Part shown: in pieces, positions 40,968 to 53,047 of the stretch
Layout: the number at the start of each line of letters is the position of its first letter
Numbering within the stretch: the stretch's first letter is position 1
Origin: Haematococcus lacustris
Taxonomy: Eukaryota > Chlorophyta > Chlorophyceae > Chlamydomonadales > Haematococcaceae
Length of the DNA stretch: 64,000 nt
Direction of reading: 5' to 3'
NCBI GenBank assembly: GCA_030144725.1
Contig: JASKMD010000026.1
Coordinates: 11,338,616 to 11,402,615 of the forward strand
Notes under the pieces: generated by a model
What the model was told of the DNA's origin: nothing
Database searches by the model: none
Seen by the model: only the letters and a program-made list of their open reading frames with translations
Translations under genes and position numbers: made by a program

Positions 40968-43900
40968 GGCTCTCAGATCCAAGCAGCACACTGTGCCAAG
41001 CAAGCGCGGGCACACCGGCTGCCAGGGCTGCATGGCTGCATGGCTGCCCTGGTGCGCATCAAAGGAGGAGACCTGTGTTGTTTGGGAGGGGAAACCTGGC
41101 TCTCTGATGGCGGTTGAGGCTGGAGTAGGCGCTAGGGCAGTTCCTCTGCCAGTGCTGCCTGCGCCCTGACCCCCCTGGCCCCTGACCCCCTGGTCCCTGG
41201 CTGCCTGGCCCCTGACCCCGCCAGCACATCATCAGGCAGTGGGCTTGGCCTCCACCCCCCCTCCACCCCCTTACCTCCAGCAGGCCCTCCTGGGCAGTGT
41301 CCAGCCCTTGCAGCCTCCTGTCACCTGGCTGCGTCCTGCCCTCAGCCTCACCTCAACCCGCTGCTCGCTGCCCTGCAGGACGGCATGCAGCATGGCCTGG
41401 GTGTGCTGTCCCTCCCCGACGCCTCCCTGTACGACAGCCAGTGGCAGTCAGGGCGCCGCCACGGCATGTGCCTGTACAAGCCCGGGGATGCGCTGAGCCG
41501 CCGCGCCAGCCTGGTGCAGGTCGCCAGCCCTGGGCCTGGCCCAGCTTACGCCCCCCCGCCCTCCCCTGGGCAGCCAGAGGCCGCCCTGCACCATGACGGC
41601 AACTGTATGTGGTCAGGCCATAGTCAGGGGGAGGCCATGCTGTAGGGGCAGGTTCTGCAAGGTTCGCAAGGCCAGGCCCTACACTGCTCCACGCGACCTT
41701 GCAGCCATCTCACACCCACAATACAACATGCCAGAGTAAGGGAGGGGGAGATGCCCGCCCCTATCTATGCAGTAGTCAAGAATTGTTTCTGCCTTGTATC
41801 ATGTATATTCTGCCTGCACCTGTGGGCTGCCCCGGCGCTACCATCCCTACATGCAGGCCGCATGCAGGAGGGACACCATGTCACCTGGGCGGCTGACCCC
41901 CCTGACCTTCGCCAGGTGGGCTGCTGCCACATACTCAACCGGCTGCAGCAGTGGCTCACACCCCCTCCCCCTCCCCCTCCCCCAGCACTGCGCCGTCCAG
42001 GGCTGCGGCCTGCCTGCCTTCCCCAAGCATGGCAGGTCAACCGCCTACTGCCCCTCCCCCTCCCCCTCCCTGATGCAGCACAAGCTCCTGCGCTCCTTCA
42101 CCCGCAAGCCGCAGCAGCCACCGCTGCCCTTCCCTGGCGCCGTGGCAGGAGGTGAGGGCGGGGGCGGCAGCCTGGCCCTGCCTGCAGCCATCAGGGTCTA
42201 TGACCAGGGAACCATCCAGCAGGAGTGGCCGCTGCCCCAGGAGGAGGCGGACTACATCCTCACACACATGGGGCAGAGCAGGTGAGCCCGGCTGAGCCAT
42301 GCAGCCAGGCGCCCCACCATACACCCCACCCACCCTGCTCCATGGGCGAGTGGCCTACGCTTTGGGCGGTTCGAACCCAGCTAGACGCAGAAGCCCTACA
42401 CCCACACCAGCACTGTGGCCAGGCACCCAGCAGCTGCTTTAGGACCCTGCTCCAGGACCCTGCTCCAGGATCCTGCTCCAGAACCGGCTGGGCAACTCAG
42501 AGCACAATGAAGTGGCTGGGCACCTCTCCCCCCGCTGGCTCAGGGCCTGAGGCTGAGGCTGGCTGTCCCTGCCAGCAGGCCGGAGTCGTCCTTTGGCTGG
42601 CTGCTGCGCAAGAGCAGCGCTGGCAGTGGCAGCCCAGGGCCGGGGGGGGCGGGGGCGGACAAGGGCAAGAAGAAGCTGGGCGAGGCGATTCTGAAGGGAC
42701 ACGCCTCCTATGACCTCATGCTCAACCTGCAGGTGACCCAGGCTCGGGGGGGGGCGGATGGGGGGGGAGAGGGGGGGGGGGATGGGGGGGCGCATGGGGG
42801 GTGGGGATGGGGTGCTGGAACAGGGGCTCAGGGTCCGGATCCTAGGGTGCCTGCCTGCCCCAGGTGCCTGCCTGCCTGCCTGCGCCACCCCTGTGGAGCC
42901 AGCTGGCTGCAGGCCTAGTGCCCGGCTCTGCTCCGCCTTGCTCTTCCCTGCCCCACCATGCGGCGCACCAGGGCCGCTGCCCTTCCTCCCCCCCCTCCCT
43001 CAGCTGCCCCTGGCTTACCTAGCCGCTGCTGCCTCCCCGTCGCTGCTGGCTGCAGCTGGGCATACGCTACAGCATCAGCCAGATGACGGCGGAGGCGTGC
43101 CCCAAGGAGCTGGCGCCTCAGGACTACCAGCTAAAGGTGGGGGCAATGAAGCAGCGAGGTAGGTCACGCTCAAGGTCAATGTCAAGGTAGGATTAACCAG
43201 TTCGAGAAACACCAGCTCGAGGATTGCCAGTTCGAGAATCACCAGCTCGAGGATTGCCAGCTCGAGAATCACTAGCTTGAGGATTGCCAGCTCGAGAATC
43301 ACCAGCTCGAGCATCACCAGCTCGAGGATTGCCAGCTCGAGCATTACCAGCTCGAGCATCACCAGCTCGAGGATTGCCAGCTCGAGAATCACCAGCTCGA
43401 GGATTGCCAGCTCGAGGATTGCCAGCTCGAGCATTACCAGCTCGAGGATTGCCAGCTCGAGCATTACCAGCTCGAGGATTGCCAGCTCGAGCATTACCAG
43501 CTCGAGGATTGCCAGCTCGAGAATCACCAGCTCGAGCATTACCAGCTCGAGGATTGCCAGCTCGAGCATTACCAGCTCGAGGATTGCCAGCTCGAGAATC
43601 ACCAGCTCGAGCATTACCAGCTCGAGGATTGCCAGCTCGAGGTGGGCAGCCTGGCAGCACCTCCTGCTCAGCCGCCTCTCCTGCAGCCCCCAGCCCCCCC
43701 AGGCCTCTTCCGCCAGCTGACAGCGCCACTCTCTGTGCCTGTGCCCTTCATGCGGCAGGGGGCTGACAGCGTGTGGCTGAGCCTGCCCTGCACCACAGCC
43801 TGCCAACACCTGCCAACACCACACTCTTTCTCAACACCCCCCTTCCGCACCCGTCATCTCTCCCCTCCCACCTTGCTGCGCACCGCCTGCCCGCTTGTTG

Positions 43901-46900
43901 CCACTGGCAGTGAAGGCCGCTGACATGGGCTGCGCTGCCCTCACTCCCCTCACTCCCCTCGCTGCCCTCAACAACTTCCCTCACACCCCTCACCTACTTC
44001 TCCTCCTCTCTGGACTCTGTTGCACACTGCCTGGCGGCGCGCCTGCAGGTCAAGCAGTTTTTCCCGCAGGGCGGCACGGAGGTCACACCCGTTCACAGTG
44101 AGTGACCCCTCATGCCTGCACCGCGCTGTTTGCCCCCGGCGCCGCAGCCTGTCGCCTCGCCGCATGCTCGGCTGGGCCTTGTTCGAATTGTCAGAATAGT
44201 CCGAACCATCATATTTGTCCGAATCGTTAGAAGTGTCCAAACCGTCCAGATTGTCCGAGTTTTGTAATATGCCAAGATTGTCTGCACCTTGCTTTGCCGA
44301 TGCAGCCATAGAGTAGCTAGAGCTTTTCACTGCCAGCAGCCACACAGGGCAGGAGGCCCATAGTGCCTGTTCCTCCAGCAACAAGGTCATGCCTCAGGCT
44401 TCTGGCATGTGCTGCATCACCGCATGCCAGTCAGGCCTACAAAGTGTGAGTGAGTGTGTGCGTGTGTGATTGTGTGAGTCCAGGCAATGAGGAGTTTGAA
44501 TGGAAGGACTACTGCCCAATGGCCTTCAGGTGCGGCCATCAACGGGAGCTGCAGCCCAGCGCAGCCCAGCGGAGGGTGGGAGGAGTGAGGCTAGGCTGAG
44601 CTGGGCAGAGGGGCAGAGGGGCAGGGGGGCAGGGAAGGCATCCAGCTGAACGCCGACCTGGCCCTGAGGCGCTTGGGCCCTGAGGCTGCTGGCACTGCAC
44701 TGCGGGTGCAGGAAGCTGCGCGAGCTGTACAGCCTGGACGCCGCCTCCTACATGCTCAGCCTGTGCAGTGACGCCGCCCTGCGCCAGCTCAACAGGTGAG
44801 CGGGGGGCAGAGGGGCGGGGGGGGCAGAGGGGGGGGCAAAGAGGTGGGGGGACAGAGGGGGGAGGGCACCCGCTGGCCAGCCCAGGTGGGTCCTGGCATG
44901 GCATGCACCCTGTGTGTTCATCCTGGGCTGCTCGGGATGGCGGCCGCCACATTGGAGACGGGGGGCGCACCCTACGCCATCTCTGCCAGGGGGGCAGTCC
45001 ATCTCAAGCAACACCCTCCACCACCACTGCTGCTGGGCGACAGGATGGGGGTGCAGGGCCGGGGGGTGCAGGGGGGGGGCTTCAGGGTAAGAGCCGCTAG
45101 GTTTGGGGGGGCACCCTGCCGTTGCCATCAGACATCAGGGCCATTGCCGGGTCAGGCTTCATGGCTTGCGGCTCCAGCTGCCCCTGGTGTGGTGGCCTGG
45201 TGTGACCTGGTTGCAGCCCTGGCAAGAGCGGCAGCGTCTTCTTCCTGTCCCATGACGACCGCTTCTTCGTCAAGACGCTGCGCAAGGGGTGCGCTGCCAT
45301 GAAAGCAGCCTCCAGCCTGCCTTGCTGCCTGCTGCTGCCCCTTAAGACTGCCCTCGAGGCTCTATGCAGCTGACTGACCCTATGCGGCAGTGGCAGTGAG
45401 GCTGCAGGCTGGTGGTGTGTCGTGTGTGTGTGAGTGTGCAGGGAGGTGCTGCTGCTGTACAACATGCTGCCCATCTACTGCAAGCACATGGCGCACCACC
45501 CTCACAGCCTGCTCACGCGCTTCTTCGGCCTCCACCGCATCAAGACCGTCAGCAAGCAGGTCAGGCCAGCTGCAGCACGCACTGGAGCAGGAGCAGGAGC
45601 AGGAGCAAGAGCTTAGCCTCCTATGACTTCCCACGCCTGCATCAGCCTTGTGTTGCGTGCCATCTGCTCGCCCTGCCCTCCCTCTCTCACCCTGCTGCCC
45701 ACAGCCAGCCTGAGCCTCATCTGTCTGGGGCCTCATGTGTGCCACCACCTGGCTCACCGCACTGGCTGGGCAGAGGCCGCCCCCCCTAGCCTGCCCCCCT
45801 GGCTGACACCACAGCCGGCATGTGCAGGTGGTGTACTTTGTAGTCATGGGCAACCTGTTCAACACAGTGGTCCAGCTGCACAAGAAGTTTGATCTCAAGG
45901 TAGGGTTAAGGGGGGGAGGGGGAGGGGGAGGGGGAGGGGGAGGGGGAGGGGGAGGGGGAGGGGGAGGGGGAGGGGGAGGGGGAGGGGGAGGGGGAGGGGG
46001 AGGGGGAGGGGGAGGGGGAGGGGGAGGGGGAGGGGGAGGGGGAGGGGGAGGGGGAGGGGGAGGGGGAGGGGGAGGGGGAACCCCCTGCTGTTTGTCGCAG
46101 TTTGCCACACCAGCTACCCTGCCTGTCCGCCATGGCGCAGGGCAGCCGGTTAGGGCGCACCGCCGGCCCCTCAGCAGCCCAGGACCCACACGCCATCTGC
46201 AAGGACCTGGACCTGCACATGACCTTCAAGTGAGGCGCAGCGCCCGGGCTAGGCCCAGGCTAGGTGCAGGGGGCAGGGGACAGGAGGGCAGGGTGGGGGG
46301 AGGTGTGCATCTCTCCTGCCAACTGCTCTCTTTCCCAACTGCTCTCTGTCCAATGGGGAGGTTGCGGCAATTGAGTGTAGCGATCAGGGAAGGTGCAGCA
46401 GGGAGGAGCCCGGGGCATGTCATTGAAGGGCAGCCAGGTGGGGATGGGCAGGTAGGGTCAGGCAGGCGGGGTGAAGAGTGCGCAGTGTCGCCCCAGTCTG
46501 CCCCTGCTGCCTGCTGCTGCCGTCCCTATGGCCGTTGCTGCTGCCGGCAGGCTTGAGGAGGGGTGGCTGGAGCGGCTGACGGACCAGTTGAAGGCGGACT
46601 GCAGCCTGCTGGAGGCGTGCCACGTGAGCAGAAGCGGGCAGGGGCAGGGGCAGGGGCAGGGGCAGGGGCAGGGGCAGGGGCAGGGGCAGGGGCAGGGGCA
46701 GGGGCTGCCTGGCCACGGCAATGCTGGGAGCCTCAATTGAAGTCCAGGGGCCAGGTGCAGCCCCCGGCTGTGATGCTGGGCGTGTCAGGGTCCTTCATCC
46801 CACTGACTGCCCAGACAAGCACATTACTAGGGACGGCGCTGCTGCTGCTGTCGCCCCCATGTTGCCCCGCCCTGCCGGAGCCACAGATTATGGACTACTC

Positions 46901-49647
46901 GCTGCTGCTGGGGGTCAACTTCAGGTGAGCGGTCAACAGGGTCCAGGGTCACTCGGGTTACTCACCTGTGGCACAGCATCTGGAGTGGTTTCCCATGGCG
47001 CCCAGGCTTAGGCCCAGGCCGAGCCAGGTCCATGCTGGGGGGTGCACCGCTGGTTCAGTTTGATCCAGACACGCTGGGCTGACATGCAAAGAGGGGCGGA
47101 GGGTTGGGGTGAGGGGTAAGGGTAAGGGTGGGGTGCGGCCGCAGGCCTGCTAGTGCTTCGTGCACCTGACCGCGCTGCTGAGCCAGGCACCTGCAGCCCT
47201 GCACCCCGCCTTGCTGCTTGTCAGGCCTGTGGCCACTGTGGCTGCCCACCTACCTGCTCTGTGTGGTGCACAGGGACCGCAACGGCCTGATGGACGAGGC
47301 CTCAGTGCGCATGCGCCCTCAGAACTTTGCCGGTGCGGCCCTGTGCCAGCCATGCCCCACCACCCTGCTGCCAGACCCATGCCAGGCTGCAAGCTGCTGC
47401 ACAGGGTGGCGTTACTCAAGGGCGGTGCGTCACATGGGCAGCTGCATGGCGTCTAGGCTTGTGGTCAGAGGGGCTCGGGCCCCACAGCCCCCCCTGGCAC
47501 CTCCAGAGCACAGTAAGGCCACTCTGGGCTTGGTCCGTGTTGCAGAGCGCTCCCCCACTGCTGACTACAACAGCACCTTCCCTCGCCTGGCGGAGCGCGT
47601 GTCCAAGAGCAAGATCCCGGCTGAAGCCAGGTGGGCTGCCTGGCCAGTGCTGCGCCTGAACATTGCGTCTGAGGCCCCGGCACAGGCCAGCACTCAGGTC
47701 GCGGTCCTCCATGCTTCCTGCACACTGCTCATCCTATGCCTTTGGGTTACGGAGGGCTGTCAGCGTACCCAAATATATAGGGTGAAGGTCACACTTGCCG
47801 CGGCAAAGGCAGCCATCGAACGATGCCATGATCAACTGCGTCACCCCGCTCGTCCACAGGAGCGCGCTGCTCACGCTCATCCGTGCGCGGCTTGGAGGCA
47901 GCCGTGATGCTGCCGCTGCTGCGCGCCGCTCGTCAGTGGCCCTGTACGAGCCTGGTGTTGCGGACCCGGCAGTGCGCCACCACCGGCTGGGCGGCGCGTC
48001 TGGTGAGCCGAAGCGTCGGCATGTAGCCGCAGCCAGCGGTAGCATGTAGCCTCAGCACTGCATGCAGCCGCAGCAAGTACAAGGAAGGGGTAGCGGGGCA
48101 AAACGAGACGACACGCATGAAGATGTCAGCAGGTGAAAGGGTAGGGCGAGTGGTGAGAGGTAAGGGTCCTCTCTGATGTCTTGCGCACCCCTTACCCACC
48201 TCTCACTGCCTAACCCCCTCACCCCCTCACCCTCTCACCTCCGCACCCCCTCACCCCCTCTCCTTATGTGACGTTCCTGTTTCAGATTGTGGGCTGGTGG
48301 CCCTGGTGCTGCTGCAGGCGCCACGTCTGCTGCAGACCAGCTGGCCCTGCAGCTCGGCCAGTCGCACGTGCAGCTGGGCATCAACATGCCCGCACTGGCC
48401 ACAACACAGGGCGTCAAGGTGGGCAGGCAGCAGGGTTGTGGCCGGCAGCAGGGGGCAGGGGGCAGGGGGCAGGGGGCCAGCGGTGCCGGGCAGTGTGCCA
48501 TGACCCGCAGGGCTAGAGGGTGCATGGCGGGGCCCCGCTGCCTGCCTGCAAGATCAGGAGTTGGGGCGGAGCAGCGGGCAAGCCGCAAGGGAGCAGGCAC
48601 AGGCAGGGCAGCAGGCAGGTCAAGTGGGGTGTTGGGTGAGGTGCGCCGGCATCCCGGCTGTTGCCTCCTCGCTGCCCCTGCTGCCGAGGGGTCCCAGGGC
48701 ACTCCCAGTGGCGCAGGGCTGCCTTGGCCACCGTCTCCCTCCATGGGCTTTGCCGCTGGTGTGCAGGGCATGAGTGGCATGGCAGAGGGCGTGGTGCTCT
48801 ACTTTGGCATCATTGACATCCTGCAGGTCAGCAGGGGATGCTGTGGCACATAGCCCTGCAAGGGCTGGTGAAGCGAGCCCTGAACCCTCAGGGGTAAAGC
48901 CAGACGCCCCCGCTGCAGGGGGAAGATCAACTCTGCCTGATCAAGCTAGCTCAACACTGATCACTGAAAATCGATCACTGAAAAAACTGAAGTGAAGAAC
49001 CACAAGGGCTGGTGAAGCGAGCCCTGGACCCCCTGGGGCAGGGCCAGCATTCCACCACACACAACAACTGAAGTGAAGAACTCCACCCAAAGCACAAAGC
49101 TAAGAGGGGTCTCACACTGCAGGTCAAGACACACCTGCAAATGCTCTAAGGGCCTGCCTGACATGACTTAGACACAACCTGTCCCCAACAGCTGGGGTGT
49201 GCGGTGCAGCAGCTCCCTCCTGCAGCCCTGGTGCCGTGGTGCTGCAGCTATGGCGTTGTTCAGGACGCAGGGGGGGGCAGCAGGGGCGGACACATCAGGC
49301 AGGGCCAGGCAGTCGCTGCTGCTGGCCGGCCTGCAGGACTACAACGGAGCCAAGCGCTTGGAGCATCGGCTGAAGTCCCTGATGCACGACAGCTACTCAA
49401 TCAGTGCGTGTGGCGCCGCTACGGCCAGCACTAGGGCTGTTTGCTTCATTAGGGAGCAGCTGCTGTTGTGGCAGGTGGAAAGCTGCGGGCATGCACATCT
49501 TTCATGTGGGGCATAGCAGCACCGCACCACACCGCACCTTTGCGCCCTGTCCTGTCCTGACCTGGCCTGGCCATGGCTGTAGGCGTCACCGACCCCAAGA
49601 CCTATGCCCAGCGCTTCCAGTCCTTCCTGCGCTCTGTGTTCACCTGA
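38601..49647 (+). CDS. MORN-repeat phosphatidylinositol-4-phosphate 5-kinase
   Basis: Makes PtdIns(4,5)P2 from PtdIns4P at the plasma membrane. The N-terminus carries at least six MORN repeats: FANGDSYTGSWQNQK (38601-38702), GRYTWADGSTYDGYWR, FVWPSGAAYQGEWRDGYMHG, KQLWSNGDVYEGLW, YIFAEGSEYDGEWRDG, FVWASGERYEGQW. The kinase core follows plant PIP5K order: KGHASYDLMLNLQLGIRYSI (42.7-43.1 kb), VKQFFPQGGTEVTP, NEEFEWKDYCPMAFR, KLRELYSLDAASYMLSLC, PGKSGSVFFLSHDDRFFVKT with the ATP-binding lysine (45217-45290), LLTRFFGLHRIK, FVVMGNLFNT, HKKFDLKGSRLGRT, DLDLHMTFK, IMDYSLLLGVNFR with catalytic MDYSLL (46888-46923). After a variable insert come GVVLYFGIIDILQ, DYNGAKRLEHRLKSLMHDSY and YAQRFQSFLRSVFT-stop. 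Exons between 41.5 and 42.2 kb and between 47.2 and 48.4 kb are less certain. At 11 kb it is the largest intact gene here. Confidence 0.9.
40125..40320 (-). repeat. Inverted 3' fragment of the proline-rich repeat family
   Basis: The reverse complement matches the tails of the copies ending near 52.41 and 58.45 kb: TTAGTTTTGATGAGGTGCCC-like start, GCGACCGAGGATGCTACAAC and a TTCCTTGTTGAATGAGTTTT end. It lies in the PIP5K intron after the MORN exon ending at about 40035. Confidence 0.85.
40500..40700. repeat. GTGCGGGGCAACAAG repeats in a PIP5K intron
   Basis: Repeated GTGCGGGGC and GTTGGACAACAAGTGCGGGG segments with a period of about 55 bp. No exon was recognised here. Confidence 0.75.
40880..40968. 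repeat. (GGCA)n tetranucleotide runs in a PIP5K intron
   Basis: Two runs of GCAGGCAGGCAGG are separated by a CTGGCTGGC interruption. Confidence 0.95.
43195..43640. repeat. 15-bp CTCGAG minisatellite in a PIP5K intron
   Basis: About 29 units of a 15-bp motif, CCAGCTCGAGNATYR, each containing the XhoI palindrome CTCGAG. Three variants (GGATTG, GAATCA, GCATTA/GCATCA) alternate in higher-order patterns. Because 15 is divisible by three, several frames are open on both strands and give false repeat proteins. Confidence 0.95.
44185..44275. repeat. TTGTCCGAA-type 12-bp degenerate repeat in a PIP5K intron
   Basis: Imperfect TTGTCCGAATCG/TAGTCCGAACCA units, AT-richer than their surroundings. Confidence 0.7.
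45908..46079. repeat. (GGGGGA)n hexanucleotide array in a PIP5K intron
   Basis: About 28 GGGGGA units follow the donor of the exon VVYFVVMGNLFNTV. Purine-rich on the coding strand, the opposite of the C-rich arrays in the two upstream genes. Confidence 0.97.
46637..46703. repeat. (GGGGCA)n hexanucleotide array in a PIP5K intron
   Basis: About 11 GGGGCA units follow the exon LEEGWLERLTDQLKADC. Confidence 0.95.
48855..49085. repeat. Direct repeat pair in a late PIP5K intron
   Basis: AAGGGCTGGTGAAGCGAGCC occurs at about 48868 and 49003, and AACTGAAGTGAAGAAC at about 48985 and 49067. The order suggests a local duplication of about 130 bp. No coding potential. Confidence 0.75.
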
Positions 49648-51019
49648 ACCAATCTGGAAACGGGCAAGCGCTAGGTGATGCGCTCTTTACACAAGGCTCT
49701 GGGCCAAGCTGAGCCATACGCTGGCACTGGCTGCAGCCGCTAGCCCGCCCAGCTATCGATGGAACTAACTCGCTCGGCCAATAATGAAAGGGCCTGTCAG
49801 TAGCCAGGCTGCCAATGTTTACCACCCTCCCATCTGGCTCTTGTTGAGGCCAAGCACGCATGAAGGCCCATGCTGACCTAGGCATGCCCTGTGGGCCTGC
49901 CATGGCTCACCCCCTGGGGAGGAGGGGGCAGCCACAGCCTTCCGTGAGCCTGCAGGACAAGACGAACAAGACTGACAGTATTCATCTGCACGCATCAAGG
50001 GAGGAGCTCCAGCCAGGGGCGCGGCCTGCTCCCACCATCAGCTGCCAGCCAGGGGATTGCCACACGGGAGGGGGGCCTGCAGCCGCCTGGGGGCTGGGAG
50101 TCTTGGCCTCACCCTGCCTGGCTGGACAATGGGGGACCTGTGTGCAAGAGCCCGCACACAGCAATGGCTCCGGTGATCCCTAGCGCGTGTCCCGCATAAA
50201 CATCACTCCTATACAAAAATGGGGAGAGAGGGGTGCCGGGTCATCTGCAGCGCAGCGAGGCATGGGGAGGAGACTTCCCTAAACCTGTTCTTTGTGTAAC
50301 ATTAGGCGCGCACACTGAGCTGTGCTTGCACAAGACCTGAGCAGCGCTGGAAGTGGCCTCACACTGAATACTGGCTTATGCTCGAGTAGTGTTGTACTAG
50401 TGTTGTGCTGTGTTCTACGGTGCCCTTGCCATCGACTGTTCATGGGCTGTGTTCAGCTAAGTAGTGCTGTGATCAGCGAAGCTGTCAAGACTCGGGACCA
50501 GGGCTGTGCAAGGCTGGGTGCTGTGCAAGGCTCGCCACACACTGGCCTCCTGCCCAGCTGGCCTGCGTGGCCGCTCATTCTAGGAACATAAGCAAGCTCT
50601 TCAGACAGACCTGGTTGAGCCAGCGGCATGGGTGCATGGATGGACATGCATGCATGCGTGCATGCATGGGGCCTTTTATGACGTGTTGTCTACCCTGCAC
50701 CTGGTTGCGCCGCCCTCAAGCTCTGTTTGCGAGGAAGCGCAGCAGCAGCGAGGTCACAGGACTAACAGTCATTTCTGCTGAATGGGCTACATGGATTGTC
50801 ATGTGGACGTGCTGCCTCCTCTGTGATGATGGTTGTGATCATTTGCACTATGCAGCATTGAAGGAATGATGGTGGGGCGCCACACACACACCAGGCAACT
50901 TGTAAGGAGCAGCTGGTGTGCGCTGGCAGGATGAGCAGCGCACTCTGTCTGACTCTTTTAAGCGCAGCCTCCAAGCGCAGCCTCCAACTCGGCGACTGTG
51001 GGGACAACTTTATGTCATG
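49648..51019. other. 3' region of the PIP5K gene and intergenic DNA
   Basis: TGTAA at 50295-50299 may end the PIP5K transcript, giving a 3' UTR of about 650 bp. CATGCATGCGTGCATGCATG lies at about 50645-50668. I see no other gene. Confidence 0.55.
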
Positions 51020-52410
51020 TATGTGTAATGGACCCCACTTCCTTTCTAGCCCTCCAACCTTTTGCGACCCTAGCTCCTCCGCTTCTATGGCTTCTCCGCT
51101 TCTCGAGGTCTCTCCCCCGCTCCCTTAAGCTCCCTTCCCCTTCCCTTCCTGAGTTCTTTCTCTCCTAGGTAGTTCCCCTTCTCTTTCCCTTTTTCTCTGT
51201 TCTCTCCTTAGTCTTTTACCTTTGGAGGTTGGCTTGTATCCACCCGAGCCCTACCTCCTTAGTGTAACAACTACTACTACTTCCGCTGCACTCCGGTTGC
51301 CGGCACTCCGGTTAGACGGCGACCTGATGCACACCCCTACACGGCCACTCCGCTTGGGTTATGTTGTGAGGAAAGGCCCTGAAGCTAATTGATGACGCGG
51401 CGCAGTTTGCACCACGCGCCATTGCGACTCCGTGCATCAAGTCTTGCCGTGCGTGTGTTGTGCTTTCCCTGCGTCTACAGGTGCCAGTGGCAGTGGGCAG
51501 CAAGGTCAGGGGCAGGAGCAGGCTGTGAAGCAAGTCATTGCAGAGAGGCGCCAGGTCATAAAGGCAGCCCTGCGTGGCCTTGTGGAGTCAGCCCAGCCTG
51601 ATCTCAGCCCAGCCTAGACGCTGTTGTGGCAGAGTTTAACAAGCGTATGACCATGGGCAGCAAGTTGTGGCAGAGGTCAACAAGCAGGTGCCGCCCATCA
51701 GGTGCCGCCCAATCCTCCGCCCCCTGCCCCTGCCCAGCCCCCCCCCCCTCCCCAGCCCCCCCCCCCCTCCCCCAGCCCAGGCCCCCCCTCCCCCTGCCCC
51801 TCCCCAGGCCCCCTCCCTCCCCCAGCCCAGGACCCCCCTGCCCCTGCCCAAGACCCCCCCCCCCCCCCCCCAGCCCATGCCCAGCCCCTCCCTGCAGCAC
51901 CTGGCCCAGCACCACGACCCCAGGCCCCCCCAGGGGGCAGGTGGTTGGACCGGGACACCAACGGGTGCCTGAACTTGCAGCGCATTGGGGAGAGCGTGCA
52001 GCGCCCCCTAGAGCTGTGCCAATGGGATGACCTTAAGGCTCTGCCCCCCATTGGCGAGGAGTACCAGCAGCGCTACAAGCTGGTCAATGACCGGCTGCCC
52101 AAGGTGAGGCAGCGGTTACACCGGGCTGCGGAGTACCGGCGGGGCATTGATGGACGGGCCCGCAACAATGCATAGGCCCTAGTAGTTTTACACAGGCTGT
52201 CAGCCTTACAAAGCATTAAGCTGTTAGTTTTGATGAGGTGCCCAGTGGTCTAGGGGAAAAGTGCCACCGGAGTGGGGTTTGTAGTCATCAAGGGTACGAC
52301 CGAGGATGCTACAACATGTTTGTAGTAGCTGAGTGAGATTATTCACAGTCCAATATGTTGTATATGTATTTGTATATGTATATATTCCTTGTTGAATGAG
52401 TTCTGTTGGT
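51020..52410 (+). mobile_element. Proline-rich repeat family, copy 1
   Basis: Shares its ends and body with 57550-58450: ATGTGTAATGGACCCCACTT, CACTCCGGTTGCCGG, the Pro-rich coding part, and a tail with GCGACCGAGGATGCTACAAC-like sequence and TTCCTTGTTGAATGAG. Relative to copy 2 it carries about 230 bp of pyrimidine-rich DNA inserted after GGACCCCACTTCC (51042-51275). The open frame with the conserved block ends NNA-stop at about 52175: LDRDTNGCLNLQRIGESVQ, LCQWDDLKALPPIGEEYQQ, YKLVNDRLPKVRQRLHRAAE, YRRGIDGRARNNA. I recall similar abundant proteins from Haematococcus. How it spreads is unknown, and no transposase is encoded. Confidence 0.6.
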
Positions 52411-53047
52411 CTGTCTGACTCCTTGGCTAACAGTCAGTCTCTTGTTGATCTCTGCCACAACACAGCCAAATCAGCATGGAGGCTGACTGGCTGCAGCCAG
52501 CAGAAGACAGGACCGCTCATAACCGCGACTGCTGCCCTTCCATCACCAGGGGCTTCATTCACGAACCCTCCTTTCCTATCAATAATATCAACTTAACTGT
52601 AAGACCTGGCTGGAAGTGGCTGGGGACCTCAGCAGCGGCACACTTGTGGATGTAGGCTTCTTGCATGCTTCTTTTTGCAGCGTCTTGCAATTCCGCGTGC
52701 CAAGGTCAGATGAGTGCAGACAAAACGCAATCGTCTGCCGCGCGACTGCTGGAGGTCGCAAGCAACGAGCTCACAAACCTAAAAAGCGGCAGGGTGCGGC
52801 TCCTTTGTTGCGTCAAAGCTGCATCTGCCCTCATCAACTCTGGCGTTCAGCTTGTGACGTAGGCAGTGTACGTGCGACGAGGCGGGCCCGCCGGAATTTT
52901 CTTCCGCGGCAGCAGGGAGTCGGCTCTCCTGTCAATATCCGACCAGCTACTTGCTCTAGACAAAGGCGCTGCGAGCCAGGCGGAGCTACCCTCAGCCCAA
53001 CAGCAGAGCTATCGCTCTCTGGCTGACAGCAGTTGAGGGGCGCAGGC
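52411..53047. other. Upstream region of the REX4 gene
   Basis: A frame at 52665-52862 (SADKTQSSAARLLEVASNEL) may be a 5' exon of the next gene but cannot be connected with confidence. Otherwise no gene. Confidence 0.35.

Noticed and set aside
43193..43824. Minus-strand LELAILELVM and RAGNPRAGNARAG repeat frames, plus plus-strand SSRIASSSIT frames
   Set aside because: The 15-bp minisatellite keeps frames open on both strands. The surrounding exons belong to PIP5K on the plus strand.
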